Below are positions 1-6,135 of a stretch of DNA of 15,747 nucleotides, piece by piece. How positions within the stretch are numbered: position 1 is the stretch's first letter; every line of letters starts with the position of its first letter. The stretch lies in NCBI GenBank assembly GCA_009775705.1, contig VSQE01000059.1:1-15747 (forward strand), given 5' to 3'. Source of the DNA: Prevotellamassilia sp. GTDB lineage: Bacteria; Bacteroidota; Bacteroidia; Bacteroidales; Bacteroidaceae. The position numbers and the translations under genes were made by a program. The notes under the pieces were generated by a model, which saw nothing but the letters and a program-made list of their open reading frames with translations, had not been told where the DNA came from and searched no databases.

Positions 1-1
1 C

Positions 2-343
2 CATATAAGTTGCTCCTGTCATACCGTGGAAGAGGTTGCCAGCCGGAAGAAAATGTGCGACTATGTATTGCTTTCTCCTATTTTTGACAGTATCTCCAAA
101 GACGATTATGCTTCCCGTTTCACGCCGGTCCAGCTTCGCGAATTGGCAAAGCGGAAAATTATTGACAAGAAGGTGATGGCCTTGGGAGGGGTAGATCTGG
201 AAAATATAGCTGATCTGAAGTCGTATGGTTTCGGAGGAGCCGTATTGCTTGGGGCAATATGGAACCGTTTCAACATTCACACCGCACAGGATTACAAGGA
301 ACTGATCAATCATTTCCGGAAATTAAGAAAAGTGGCGGAGTAA
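2..343 (+). CDS. Thiamine-phosphate synthase family protein, 3' part (cut by window start)
   Basis: The frame is open from the window edge and begins HISCSCHTVEEV, so the N-terminal half lies outside. About 113 residues remain. They contain the SxHT-like turn, then YVLLSPIFDS, the phosphate-site strand VMALGGVD and the glycine-rich GFGGAVLLGAIW, all typical of the second half of the ThiE TIM barrel as found in Bacteroidales. ThiE joins the pyrimidine and thiazole moieties of thiamine in the cytoplasm. Bacteroidales often carry more than one ThiE-like copy, and this one is not obviously in a thiamine operon (prs follows), so the exact substrate is uncertain and I give no symbol. The GTG at 26 is internal and not a credible start. 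The gene ends with TAA and lies 42 bp before prs in the same direction, so co-transcription is possible. Confidence 0.8.
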   Translation, partial: HISCSCHTVEEVASRKKMCDYVLLSPIFDSISKDDYASRFTPVQLRELAKRKIIDKKVMALGGVDLENIADLKSYGFGGAVLLGAIWNRFNIHTAQDYKELINHFRKLRKVAE

Positions 344-385
344 GACAGACGAAATGAAAATTCAATCAACAAATACTTTCTCACG

Positions 386-1321
386 ATGAACAAAGAATCA
401 TTTATGGTTTTCTCAGGCACAAACTCACGCTATCTGGCTGAGAAGATCTGTGCGGAGCTGAATTTGCAGTTAGGCAATCTGGTCATTACCCATTTTGCCG
501 ACGGAGAGTTTGAGGTAAGTTACGAAGAATCTATTCGCGGCCGCGATGTATTCCTTGTACAATCCACGTTCCCCAATTCGGACAATCTGATGGAACTCTT
601 GCTGATGATTGATGCGGCGAAGCGTGCTTCGGCCCGCAGCATCAATGCGGTGATCCCTTATTTCGGTTGGGCGCGTCAGGACCGCAAGAGCAAGCCCCGT
701 GTGTCCATCGGAGCAAAACTGGTGGCCAATCTGTTAAGCGTAGCCGGGATAGACCGTCTTATCACGATGGACCTTCATGCCGATCAGGAGCAAGGATTCT
801 TTGATGTTCCCGTAGATCATCTGTTCGCTTCTACAATAATGTTGCCTTACGTGAAGAATCTGAATCTTCCCAATCTGTGCATCGCCACGCCCGATGTGGG
901 AGGTTCCAAACGAGCCAGTACATACGCTAAATATCTGAATTGCCCGATGGTGCTGTGCAACAAGTCGCGTAAAAAAGCCAACGAGGTGGAGAGCATGCAG
1001 ATTATCGGCGAGGTAAAGGGCATGAATGTCATTCTTGTTGACGATATCGTTGATACGGCCGGAACTATTACGAAGGCAGCCAATCTTATGATGGAGAACG
1101 GCGCGGCGAGTGTGCGTGCCATCGCCTCTCATTGTATCATGTCAGGTCCGGCCGATGAGCGGGTGGAGACTTCGGCTTTGCTGGAAATGATCTTTACGGA
1201 CAGCATTCCCTATCGCGGGAATTGCAGCAAGGTAAAACAGATCACGGTGTCCGGTCTGCTGGCCGAGACGATCCGCCGTGTTATGGAAAACGAGAGCATC
1301 AGTTCGCAATATCTGATATAG
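386..1321 (+). CDS. prs: Ribose-phosphate pyrophosphokinase (PRPP synthetase)
   Basis: Cytoplasmic enzyme that transfers pyrophosphate from ATP to ribose-5-phosphate, giving PRPP for purine, pyrimidine, histidine, tryptophan and NAD synthesis. The 311-residue product is close to the usual 310-320 length. Visible motifs: FADGEF (37-42), the ATP-site stretch YFGWARQDRK (92-101), the metal/ATP signature DLHADQEQGFF (129-139) and the PRPP-binding loop VDDIVDTAGT (218-227). The start ATG at 386 gives the usual N-terminus with the early FSGTNS segment. No clear Shine-Dalgarno precedes it, as is common in this phylum. A strong intrinsic terminator follows the stop. Identification is secure from the motifs and full length. 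Confidence 0.97.
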   Translation: MNKESFMVFSGTNSRYLAEKICAELNLQLGNLVITHFADGEFEVSYEESIRGRDVFLVQSTFPNSDNLMELLLMIDAAKRASARSINAVIPYFGWARQDRKSKPRVSIGAKLVANLLSVAGIDRLITMDLHADQEQGFFDVPVDHLFASTIMLPYVKNLNLPNLCIATPDVGGSKRASTYAKYLNCPMVLCNKSRKKANEVESMQIIGEVKGMNVILVDDIVDTAGTITKAANLMMENGAASVRAIASHCIMSGPADERVETSALLEMIFTDSIPYRGNCSKVKQITVSGLLAETIRRVMENESISSQYLI

Positions 1322-1349
1322 TTCCGTATTTGTGTGAACGGAAAGGTTT

Positions 1350-1392
1350 GATCTTGCCCGGGGGGGTCCGGGCAAGATCTTGTTTTGTTTGC
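1350..1392 (+). terminator. Intrinsic terminator after prs
   Basis: A perfect 12-bp inverted repeat (GATCTTGCCCGG at 1350-1361 and its complement at 1368-1379) encloses a 6-nt loop and is followed by the T-rich run TTGTTTTGTTT. It starts 28 nt past the prs stop codon and separates prs from the downstream pair. Confidence 0.9.
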
Positions 1393-1410
1393 GAATGTAG
1401 GTCTCTATTG

Positions 1411-1442
1411 TTCGTCCGTTCCATTTGTTTGATGTATCTTTG
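1411..1442 (+). promoter_or_regulatory. Probable Bacteroidota promoter for the 1469 gene and ygiQ-like gene
   Basis: The -7 element TATCTTTG (1435-1442) matches the TAnnTTTG consensus exactly. Twenty bases upstream lies TTCG (1411-1414), a three-of-four match to the -33 TTTG. It sits between the prs terminator and the next start codon, which leaves about 20 nt of leader. Confidence 0.6.
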
Positions 1443-1468
1443 CAATTAGGATAAAACCAATCAGGATT

Positions 1469-1789
1469 ATGTACGATATAAAGCTCAATACGACCGGAAC
1501 ACGCCATCTGGTAATTACAGAGGAGAATTTACAGACTATTCGGAAATACGGTCTCTTTCGGGGACTGGTCGATTCTACCGGCTACGTCACGGAATCCGTC
1601 CTGGATAAATTGAAGTTGAATATCCGTTCCATCATCGCCCATTCGGCAGAAGACACGAAAGATCTGCTCGATCTCTGTATAGATGTGATCTATCATGACA
1701 AGATGAAGGCCTTCGGACTTCAGAAACTGATGGGTGTTTATGCCGAATGGGAACAGTCCTGTCCGCTCGGCCAGGTAGAAGAGGCTTAA
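1469..1789 (+). CDS. Conserved-looking hypothetical protein, 106 aa
   Basis: I do not recognise this family. The product is soluble, with no signal peptide or membrane segment, and is rich in charged residues. It has a short beta-like start (YDIKLNTTGTRHLVITEENL) followed by what look like helices. Support for a real gene: a consensus promoter element lies just upstream, it follows a terminator, it is 13 bp ahead of the ygiQ-like gene in the same direction, and its codon use resembles its neighbours. The arrangement suggests a two-gene unit with the radical SAM protein, but no function can be drawn from that. Confidence 0.7.
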   Translation: MYDIKLNTTGTRHLVITEENLQTIRKYGLFRGLVDSTGYVTESVLDKLKLNIRSIIAHSAEDTKDLLDLCIDVIYHDKMKAFGLQKLMGVYAEWEQSCPLGQVEEA

Positions 1790-1802
1790 CCGGATTTAGC
1801 GT

Positions 1803-3752
1803 ATGGATCGCGAAGATGTTCGGGACGTGATGGAGCTGAGGGCTCTGCCTACGACGAAAAAGGAAATGCTTCAACGTGGGTGGGAGCAGGCGGATGTCAT
1901 CTTGTTTTCTGCCGATGCATACGTTGACCACCCGTCCTTTGGGGCGGCGGTCATCGGTCGTTTGCTTGAAGACGAGGGATATCGGGTGTGTATCGTTCCC
2001 CAGCCCGACTGGCACGGCGATTACCGGGACTTCCGGAAATTGGGGCGTCCGCGTCTCTTTTTTTCCATCGCGCCGGGCTGTATGGATTCGATGGTGAACA
2101 AATATACGGCCAACCGCCGGCTGCGTTCTGAGGACGCTTATAGCCCGGACGGCCGCCATGACATGCGCCCCGAATATCCCACGATCGTCTATACCCGCAT
2201 TCTGAAAGAACTGTTTCCGGATGTGCCCGTTGTTTTGGGAGGGATAGAGGCTTCATTGCGCCGGCTGACACATTATGATTATTGGCAGGAACGTTTGCGC
2301 AAGTGCATTCTCTGTGACAGCGGTGCCGATCTCATTGTCTATGGGATGGGAGAGTTGCCTACGGCTGATTTGTGCCGTCTGCTTGATGACAAACTGTTGC
2401 ATGGGCGCGAGGAGCAAACTGTCAGTGTGGCCGATTTCCGGAATCTGTTGCGTAAGTATCCGATACGTCAGACAGTCATGCTCGAACGCAAGGAAAATAT
2501 TCCCGGAGGGATCCGTGAGGACGACATTGTGTTGCATTCGCACGAGGAGAGCATTCTCCATCCCGAAAAACATGCCGAGAACTTCCGGCATATAGAGGAA
2601 GAGAGCAACAAGTTGCAGCCCCAGCGGATTTTGCAGCCTGTTGACGGAATGTATGCTGTGGTGAATCCGCCGTATCCTCCGATGACAACAGAGCAGATCG
2701 ACCGCTCGTTTGATTTTCCCTACACACGTCTTCCTCATCCCAAATATCGTGGAAAGCGTATTCCTGCCTATGAGATGATCAAGTTTTCGGTATGCTTGCA
2801 CCGCGGGTGTTTCGGCGGTTGTGCTTTCTGTACCATCTCGGCCCACCAGGGAAAGTTCATCATGAGCCGGTCGCGCGCGAGTATTCTGCGGGAAGTGCGG
2901 CAGATTGTGAAGATGGCCGGTTTCAAAGGTTACCTTTCCGATTTGGGTGGCCCCTCTGCCAATATGTACGGAATGCACGGAAAAGATCTTCAGCTTTGCA
3001 GACGTTGTAAGCGGCCGTCGTGTATTCATCCGGCAGTTTGTTCCAATCTGGATGCGGATCATCGCCCTTTGCTCGAAATCTACCGCGCTGTCGATGCGTT
3101 GCCCGGAATAAAGAAGAGTTTTATCGGCAGCGGAGTCCGTTACGATCTTTTGTTGCATGAGTATAAGGACGAACGTTTGCGGCGGGCTGCTCAGGAGTAT
3201 ACGCGCGAGCTGATTCTGCACCATGTTTCCGGTCGTCTGAAGGTGGCTCCCGAGCATACGAGCGATCGTGTTCTGAGACTGATGCGTAAACCGTCGTTCC
3301 GGCAGTTCCGTGAGTTCAAGCGCATTTTTGACCGCATCAATCGCGAGGCCGGACTGAACCAGCAGCTTATTCCTTACTTTATTTCCTCGCATCCCGGTTG
3401 TAAGGCCGAGGACATGGCGGAATTGGCTGTGCAGACCAAAGACATGGATTTCCATTTGGAGCAGGTGCAGGACTTTACGCCGACACCGATGACTGTTTCG
3501 ACGGAGGCATGGTGTACGGGCAGGCATCCCTATACGCTCGAACAGGTTTTTTCCGCCAAATCTCCGGAAGAGAAACTTCGGCAACGCATGTTCTTTTTCT
3601 GGTATAAGCCCGAGGAACGGCCGAGGATCATTGCCGAGCTTCGTCGCATGGGGCGCGAGGATCTCATCGGAAAACTTTACGGGCCGGTCTCGTATATGTC
3701 ATCCGGCCGGCCGTCCGGGAAAAAAGGAAACAGGCGCAAGAACCGTTCTTGA
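1803..3752 (+). CDS. YgiQ-family radical SAM protein
   Basis: Product of 649 residues. The [4Fe-4S]/SAM motif CFGGCAFC gives Cys336, Cys340 and Cys343, preceded by the family's VCLHRG. The N-terminus carries LPTTKKEM and DAYVDHPSFG, characteristic of YgiQ proteins, followed by the GGIEASLRR segment of the B12-binding-like/UPF0313 N-terminal domain. Later segments (APEHTSDRVL, PYFISSHPGC, DFTPTPMTVST) also match the family. The substrate of YgiQ is not established. ATG 1803 is used here; ATG 1830 would remove nine residues and also keeps LPTTKKEM, so the exact start is uncertain. The C-terminus is very basic (GKKGNRRKNRS). It follows the 106-aa gene by 13 bp and precedes a small membrane-protein gene by 24 bp. 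Confidence 0.93.
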   Translation: MDREDVRDVMELRALPTTKKEMLQRGWEQADVILFSADAYVDHPSFGAAVIGRLLEDEGYRVCIVPQPDWHGDYRDFRKLGRPRLFFSIAPGCMDSMVNKYTANRRLRSEDAYSPDGRHDMRPEYPTIVYTRILKELFPDVPVVLGGIEASLRRLTHYDYWQERLRKCILCDSGADLIVYGMGELPTADLCRLLDDKLLHGREEQTVSVADFRNLLRKYPIRQTVMLERKENIPGGIREDDIVLHSHEESILHPEKHAENFRHIEEESNKLQPQRILQPVDGMYAVVNPPYPPMTTEQIDRSFDFPYTRLPHPKYRGKRIPAYEMIKFSVCLHRGCFGGCAFCTISAHQGKFIMSRSRASILREVRQIVKMAGFKGYLSDLGGPSANMYGMHGKDLQLCRRCKRPSCIHPAVCSNLDADHRPLLEIYRAVDALPGIKKSFIGSGVRYDLLLHEYKDERLRRAAQEYTRELILHHVSGRLKVAPEHTSDRVLRLMRKPSFRQFREFKRIFDRINREAGLNQQLIPYFISSHPGCKAEDMAELAVQTKDMDFHLEQVQDFTPTPMTVSTEAWCTGRHPYTLEQVFSAKSPEEKLRQRMFFFWYKPEERPRIIAELRRMGREDLIGKLYGPVSYMSSGRPSGKKGNRRKNRS

Positions 3753-3776
3753 AGAAAATTATAAAAGCAATGAACT

Positions 3777-4106
3777 ATGGAATTAAAAGCAAGAGAATGT
3801 CCCCATTGCCACCGTCTGGTTTCGATGAAGGTCTGTTCCAAATATATTTTGTGTGGCACAGCATATACGGTTTGCTGTAATCATTGCAACACGGAATTAG
3901 CCCTTGTCAAACAGCCGGTGCCGTTTCAATGTTGTATGTTTGCTGGTTTTTTGAGCACTGTGATTCCTGCCGAGTATTTTCTATATGTCCAGAATTTAGG
4001 ACTTGCCAGATCCTTGTTATATGCCGCTTTGATTGGATTACTCGGGGTTGGCATCGTGTCTATACTTGTATTAAAAGGCATCCGTTTCAAGATTGCCGAT
4101 ATTTGA
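3777..4106 (+). CDS. Small zinc-ribbon-like membrane protein, two predicted helices
   Basis: The 109-residue product begins with CPHC (Cys8, Cys11) and has CNHC at 34-37, with extra cysteines at 20, 26 and 33: a four-cysteine metal knuckle with about 22 residues between pairs. Two hydrophobic stretches follow, roughly residues 52-70 and 79-99, and a short basic tail. The layout resembles the small cxxc_20_cxxc family, but I assign that only tentatively. The gene lies 24 bp downstream of the ygiQ-like gene in the same direction. No promoter or hairpin separates them, so it may be the last gene of that unit. Function unknown. Confidence 0.65.
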   Translation: MELKARECPHCHRLVSMKVCSKYILCGTAYTVCCNHCNTELALVKQPVPFQCCMFAGFLSTVIPAEYFLYVQNLGLARSLLYAALIGLLGVGIVSILVLKGIRFKIADI

Positions 4107-4188
4107 ATGCACCATATTGATATGTAAGAGATTTGCATGAGTTTTTTCGGCTTTTGCAGGGTTGTGATATATTTTTTATGTAAATAAG

Positions 4189-4220
4189 TTTGTTCATTTT
4201 ATGATAAAACCTTATTTTTG
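4189..4220 (+). promoter_or_regulatory. Consensus Bacteroidota promoter for the 4238 gene
   Basis: TTTG at 4189-4192 (-33) and TATTTTTG at 4213-4220 (-7) are separated by exactly 20 bp. The start codon follows the -7 box by only 17 nt, so the leader should be about 10-12 nt. This is one of the best promoter matches in the window. Confidence 0.8.
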
Positions 4221-4237
4221 TCCTAAAAGTATAAGCT

Positions 4238-4558
4238 ATGAGAAAATATTTACTGCATATATTGTTGGCCGGAATGTTTTTCAGTATGCCGGGTTTTCTC
4301 GGGGCAGTGGCTGCAACAGAGTTTCCCGAGATGGAACTCAGTGAGGAAATAGGAACTGTGCAGGTTTCGGTCAGCGGGACAAATGTGAGAGCACTGAACG
4401 CATCAGGTGCAGTGCTTGAAGTGTACAGCATTACCGGAGTGCGGGTGTTCAGCCAAAAGATAGAAAGCAATGACAAGACGGTGAGTCTTTCCTCTTTGGG
4501 AAAGGGCTGTTACATTGTCAAGGTCGGTAAGTTAGCCCGTAAGATCTCCATTTTCTAA
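4238..4558 (+). CDS. Secreted mini-protein made almost entirely of a sorting-tail-like domain
   Basis: The 106-residue product has a clear Sec signal peptide (basic MRKY, hydrophobic core, likely cleavage after AVAA near residue 26). A 14-residue acidic linker follows, then about 65 residues (41-106) that read like a type IX secretion C-terminal domain: VEVYSITGVRVF-like strand-turn-strand, a VSLSSLGKGCYIVKV segment and a short basic end. A real T9SS cargo would carry a large passenger before this tail; here there is none. DUF3244-type periplasmic mini-proteins of Bacteroides have a similar fold pattern and are an alternative. It has its own strong promoter and ends 58 bp before a terminator. 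No function is known to me. Confidence 0.75.
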   Translation: MRKYLLHILLAGMFFSMPGFLGAVAATEFPEMELSEEIGTVQVSVSGTNVRALNASGAVLEVYSITGVRVFSQKIESNDKTVSLSSLGKGCYIVKVGKLARKISIF

Positions 4559-4616
4559 AAAAAGGAGGATTACGCCGAGTTTGAGGAATACGTTTTTAAC
4601 AATTGAGATTTCGATG

Positions 4617-4660
4617 AAAGGATAAAAGAAAACAAGTGTTCTTTTATCCTTTTTCTTTTT
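4617..4660 (+). terminator. Intrinsic terminator / possible attenuator just ahead of the sigma-factor gene
   Basis: A perfect 14-bp inverted repeat (AAAGGATAAAAGAA at 4617-4630, complement at 4639-4652) has an 8-nt loop and runs into TTTTT-C-TTTTT (4650-4660). It lies 58 nt past the mini-protein stop codon and only 9 nt before the sigma-factor start codon at 4670. Confidence 0.85.
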
Positions 4661-4669
4661 AAGGAAGGC

Positions 4670-5209
4670 ATGACAGCAGAGGAAAAATGGCAGAAGGAAC
4701 TGAAGTCGGCAGCTACGTGCCGGAGGGCTTTCGAGGAAATCGTGCGTGAATATACGGAACCGCTCTATATGCAGATACGCCGTATGGTCCGGTTTCACGA
4801 TGATGCGGACGATGTCTTGCAAAACACTTTTATGAAAGCGTGGGCGGCTCTTGAAAGTTTTCGTGGCGAGTGCAGGATTTCCACTTGGCTTTATCGCATC
4901 GCGATAAACGAGAGTTTGCGTTTTCTGTCCAGGCAGAAAGAAATGCTGTCGCTTTCGGAAGCTGTGCCCGATATGGAAAAAACGTTGGAGAGCGACCCTT
5001 ATTTCGATGGTGACGAGGTGGCTCTCCTGTTGCAGAAAGCGCTGGAGACACTCCCCGAAAAACAACGTATTGTTTTCAATATGAAGTATTTTGATGAAAT
5101 GAAATATGAGGAGATGAGCGAAATCTTGCAGACAAGCGTTGGCGCATTGAAAGCCTCGTACCATATTGCAGTAAAGAAAATAGAAACTTTTTTTGAAGAA
5201 AGCGATTAA
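4670..5209 (+). CDS. ECF-type RNA polymerase sigma factor (sigma-70 family)
   Basis: The 179-residue product has a region 2 domain (about 20-90), with the core-binding helix ending DDADDVLQNTFMKAW and the -10-recognition segment FRGECRISTWLYRIAINESLRFL. A short acidic linker leads to a region 4 helix-turn-helix (about 115-172) with LPEKQRIVFNMKYFDEMKYEE. There is no region 1.1 or 3, as usual for ECF factors. ATG 4670 is directly preceded by AAGGAAGG, a purine-rich stretch unusual for this phylum but rather close to the start. The next two genes encode a membrane protein and an exported protein, the classic setting of an envelope-responsive sigma factor. No promoter fits between the terminator and the start codon. 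The regulon is unknown. Confidence 0.93.
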   Translation: MTAEEKWQKELKSAATCRRAFEEIVREYTEPLYMQIRRMVRFHDDADDVLQNTFMKAWAALESFRGECRISTWLYRIAINESLRFLSRQKEMLSLSEAVPDMEKTLESDPYFDGDEVALLLQKALETLPEKQRIVFNMKYFDEMKYEEMSEILQTSVGALKASYHIAVKKIETFFEESD

Positions 5210-5258
5210 ACCAAATCTCTCGCGGAGAATCTAAAAGCATATAGAAGAAAAAGAAAGG

Positions 5259-5618
5259 ATGAAGAAAATGCTTGTTCTAAATTCCAAACAAAAAAATCCG
5301 TTTCTTGTGCCGGAGCGTTATTTTGATACCTTTGCGGAGCGCATGATGTCCCGGATTTCTGAGGGCGAAGTGGTGTCCGGAAGGGATGGTCTTCCTGTGC
5401 GGAGCTTCCGTTCCTTCCTGTATTATGCAGCTGCGGCGGTTATGGTGGGAGTCCTGTTCCTCGGAACCGGGATGTACCGTCAGAGCCATTTCGCGGCCGA
5501 TACGGCGAAAGATGGCTATCTCTCTGCATACTATTCAGAAAATGAGGCGGATTTCACGTATGATTATTTAATGTTGGATAATAATAATGTCTATGAGTAT
5601 GCTACGACAGATGAATAA
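5259..5618 (+). CDS. Single-pass membrane protein next to the sigma factor, candidate anti-sigma factor
   Basis: The 119-residue product has a cytoplasmic-looking N-terminal part of about 50 residues carrying KNPFLVPERYFDTFAERMM, a motif I recognise from small Bacteroidota proteins encoded after ECF sigma genes. One membrane segment follows (about 52-72, YYAAAAVMVGVLFLGTGMY), then an acidic, tyrosine-rich C-terminal segment that would face the periplasm. Size, topology and position 49 bp after the sigma gene suggest it holds or senses for the sigma factor. It lacks the zinc-binding HxxxCxxC motif of classical anti-sigma factors, so this role is inference. Its stop codon overlaps the start of the next gene (ATGAATAA), which implies translational coupling. 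Confidence 0.8.
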   Translation: MKKMLVLNSKQKNPFLVPERYFDTFAERMMSRISEGEVVSGRDGLPVRSFRSFLYYAAAAVMVGVLFLGTGMYRQSHFAADTAKDGYLSAYYSENEADFTYDYLMLDNNNVYEYATTDE

Positions 5619-6135
5619 GAAGTACATGGTTCTTTTATTGGCGCTGACGGCATTTGTTGCCGATGTGTCTGCGGGGACAGAGGTGGAGGCCGATACGGTC
5701 AGCTGGAAAAAAGAGGAGCCGGTGCAAAAACGGAAAAGAATTGATCCGGAAGAGTTCCACAAGAAACTGGAGGCTTTTATAACACGCGAGGCGCGGCTGA
5801 CAGAAGCCGAGGCCCGGGCCTTTTTTCCTATGTTCTATGAATTGAGGAAACAACAGCGTGTTTATCATACAAAAATTGCCCAAGCCAGTCGCCGTGTCCG
5901 TAGAGAGAACCTTAGCGAGAAAGAATGCGAAAAGACTCTGACGAGCATCCGGAAGTGGAAAAAGCAGGCGATGGAGTTGGAACTTTCTTACTATGACAAG
6001 TGGAGAAAAGTTCTTCCGGCTTCAAAAATTGTCAAGGTTCTTGAAGCTGACAGATTTTTCGGACGCAAGATGTTCAACAATATGGTTCATCCTCGCAAAG
6101 GCAAGACAGGGCCCGCTCCTTCAAAAGGCCGATAG
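5611..6135 (+). CDS. Exported Spy/CpxP-like helical protein
   Basis: From ATG 5611 the product is 174 residues with a plausible Sec signal peptide (MNKKYMVLLLALTAFVADVSA). The frame is open to ATG 5587, but that longer version would put eight hydrophilic residues ahead of the signal. ATG 5611 also overlaps the previous stop as ATGAATAA, so I prefer it. The mature part is highly charged and helical. It contains FITREARLTEAEARAFFPMFYEL, similar in style to Spy/CpxP and heavy-metal-sensor-like periplasmic proteins of Bacteroidota, followed by a coiled-coil-like basic stretch. With the sigma factor and membrane protein it forms a three-gene module, which suggests an envelope-stress effector or sensor. 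Its last 62 bases overlap the convergent menC-menE gene. Confidence 0.8.
   Translation: MNKKYMVLLLALTAFVADVSAGTEVEADTVSWKKEEPVQKRKRIDPEEFHKKLEAFITREARLTEAEARAFFPMFYELRKQQRVYHTKIAQASRRVRRENLSEKECEKTLTSIRKWKKQAMELELSYYDKWRKVLPASKIVKVLEADRFFGRKMFNNMVHPRKGKTGPAPSKGR

Noticed and set aside
2253..3584. Long minus-strand open frame (443 codons) opposite the ygiQ-like gene
   Set aside because: It lies wholly antisense to a gene with clear family motifs and shows no recognisable domain; such frames arise from the codon use of the real gene.
5587..5610. Upstream start codons ATG 5587, 5593 and 5599 for the Spy-like gene
   Set aside because: They would add a hydrophilic segment before a good signal peptide; ATG 5611 gives the usual signal and a coupled ATGAATAA overlap.
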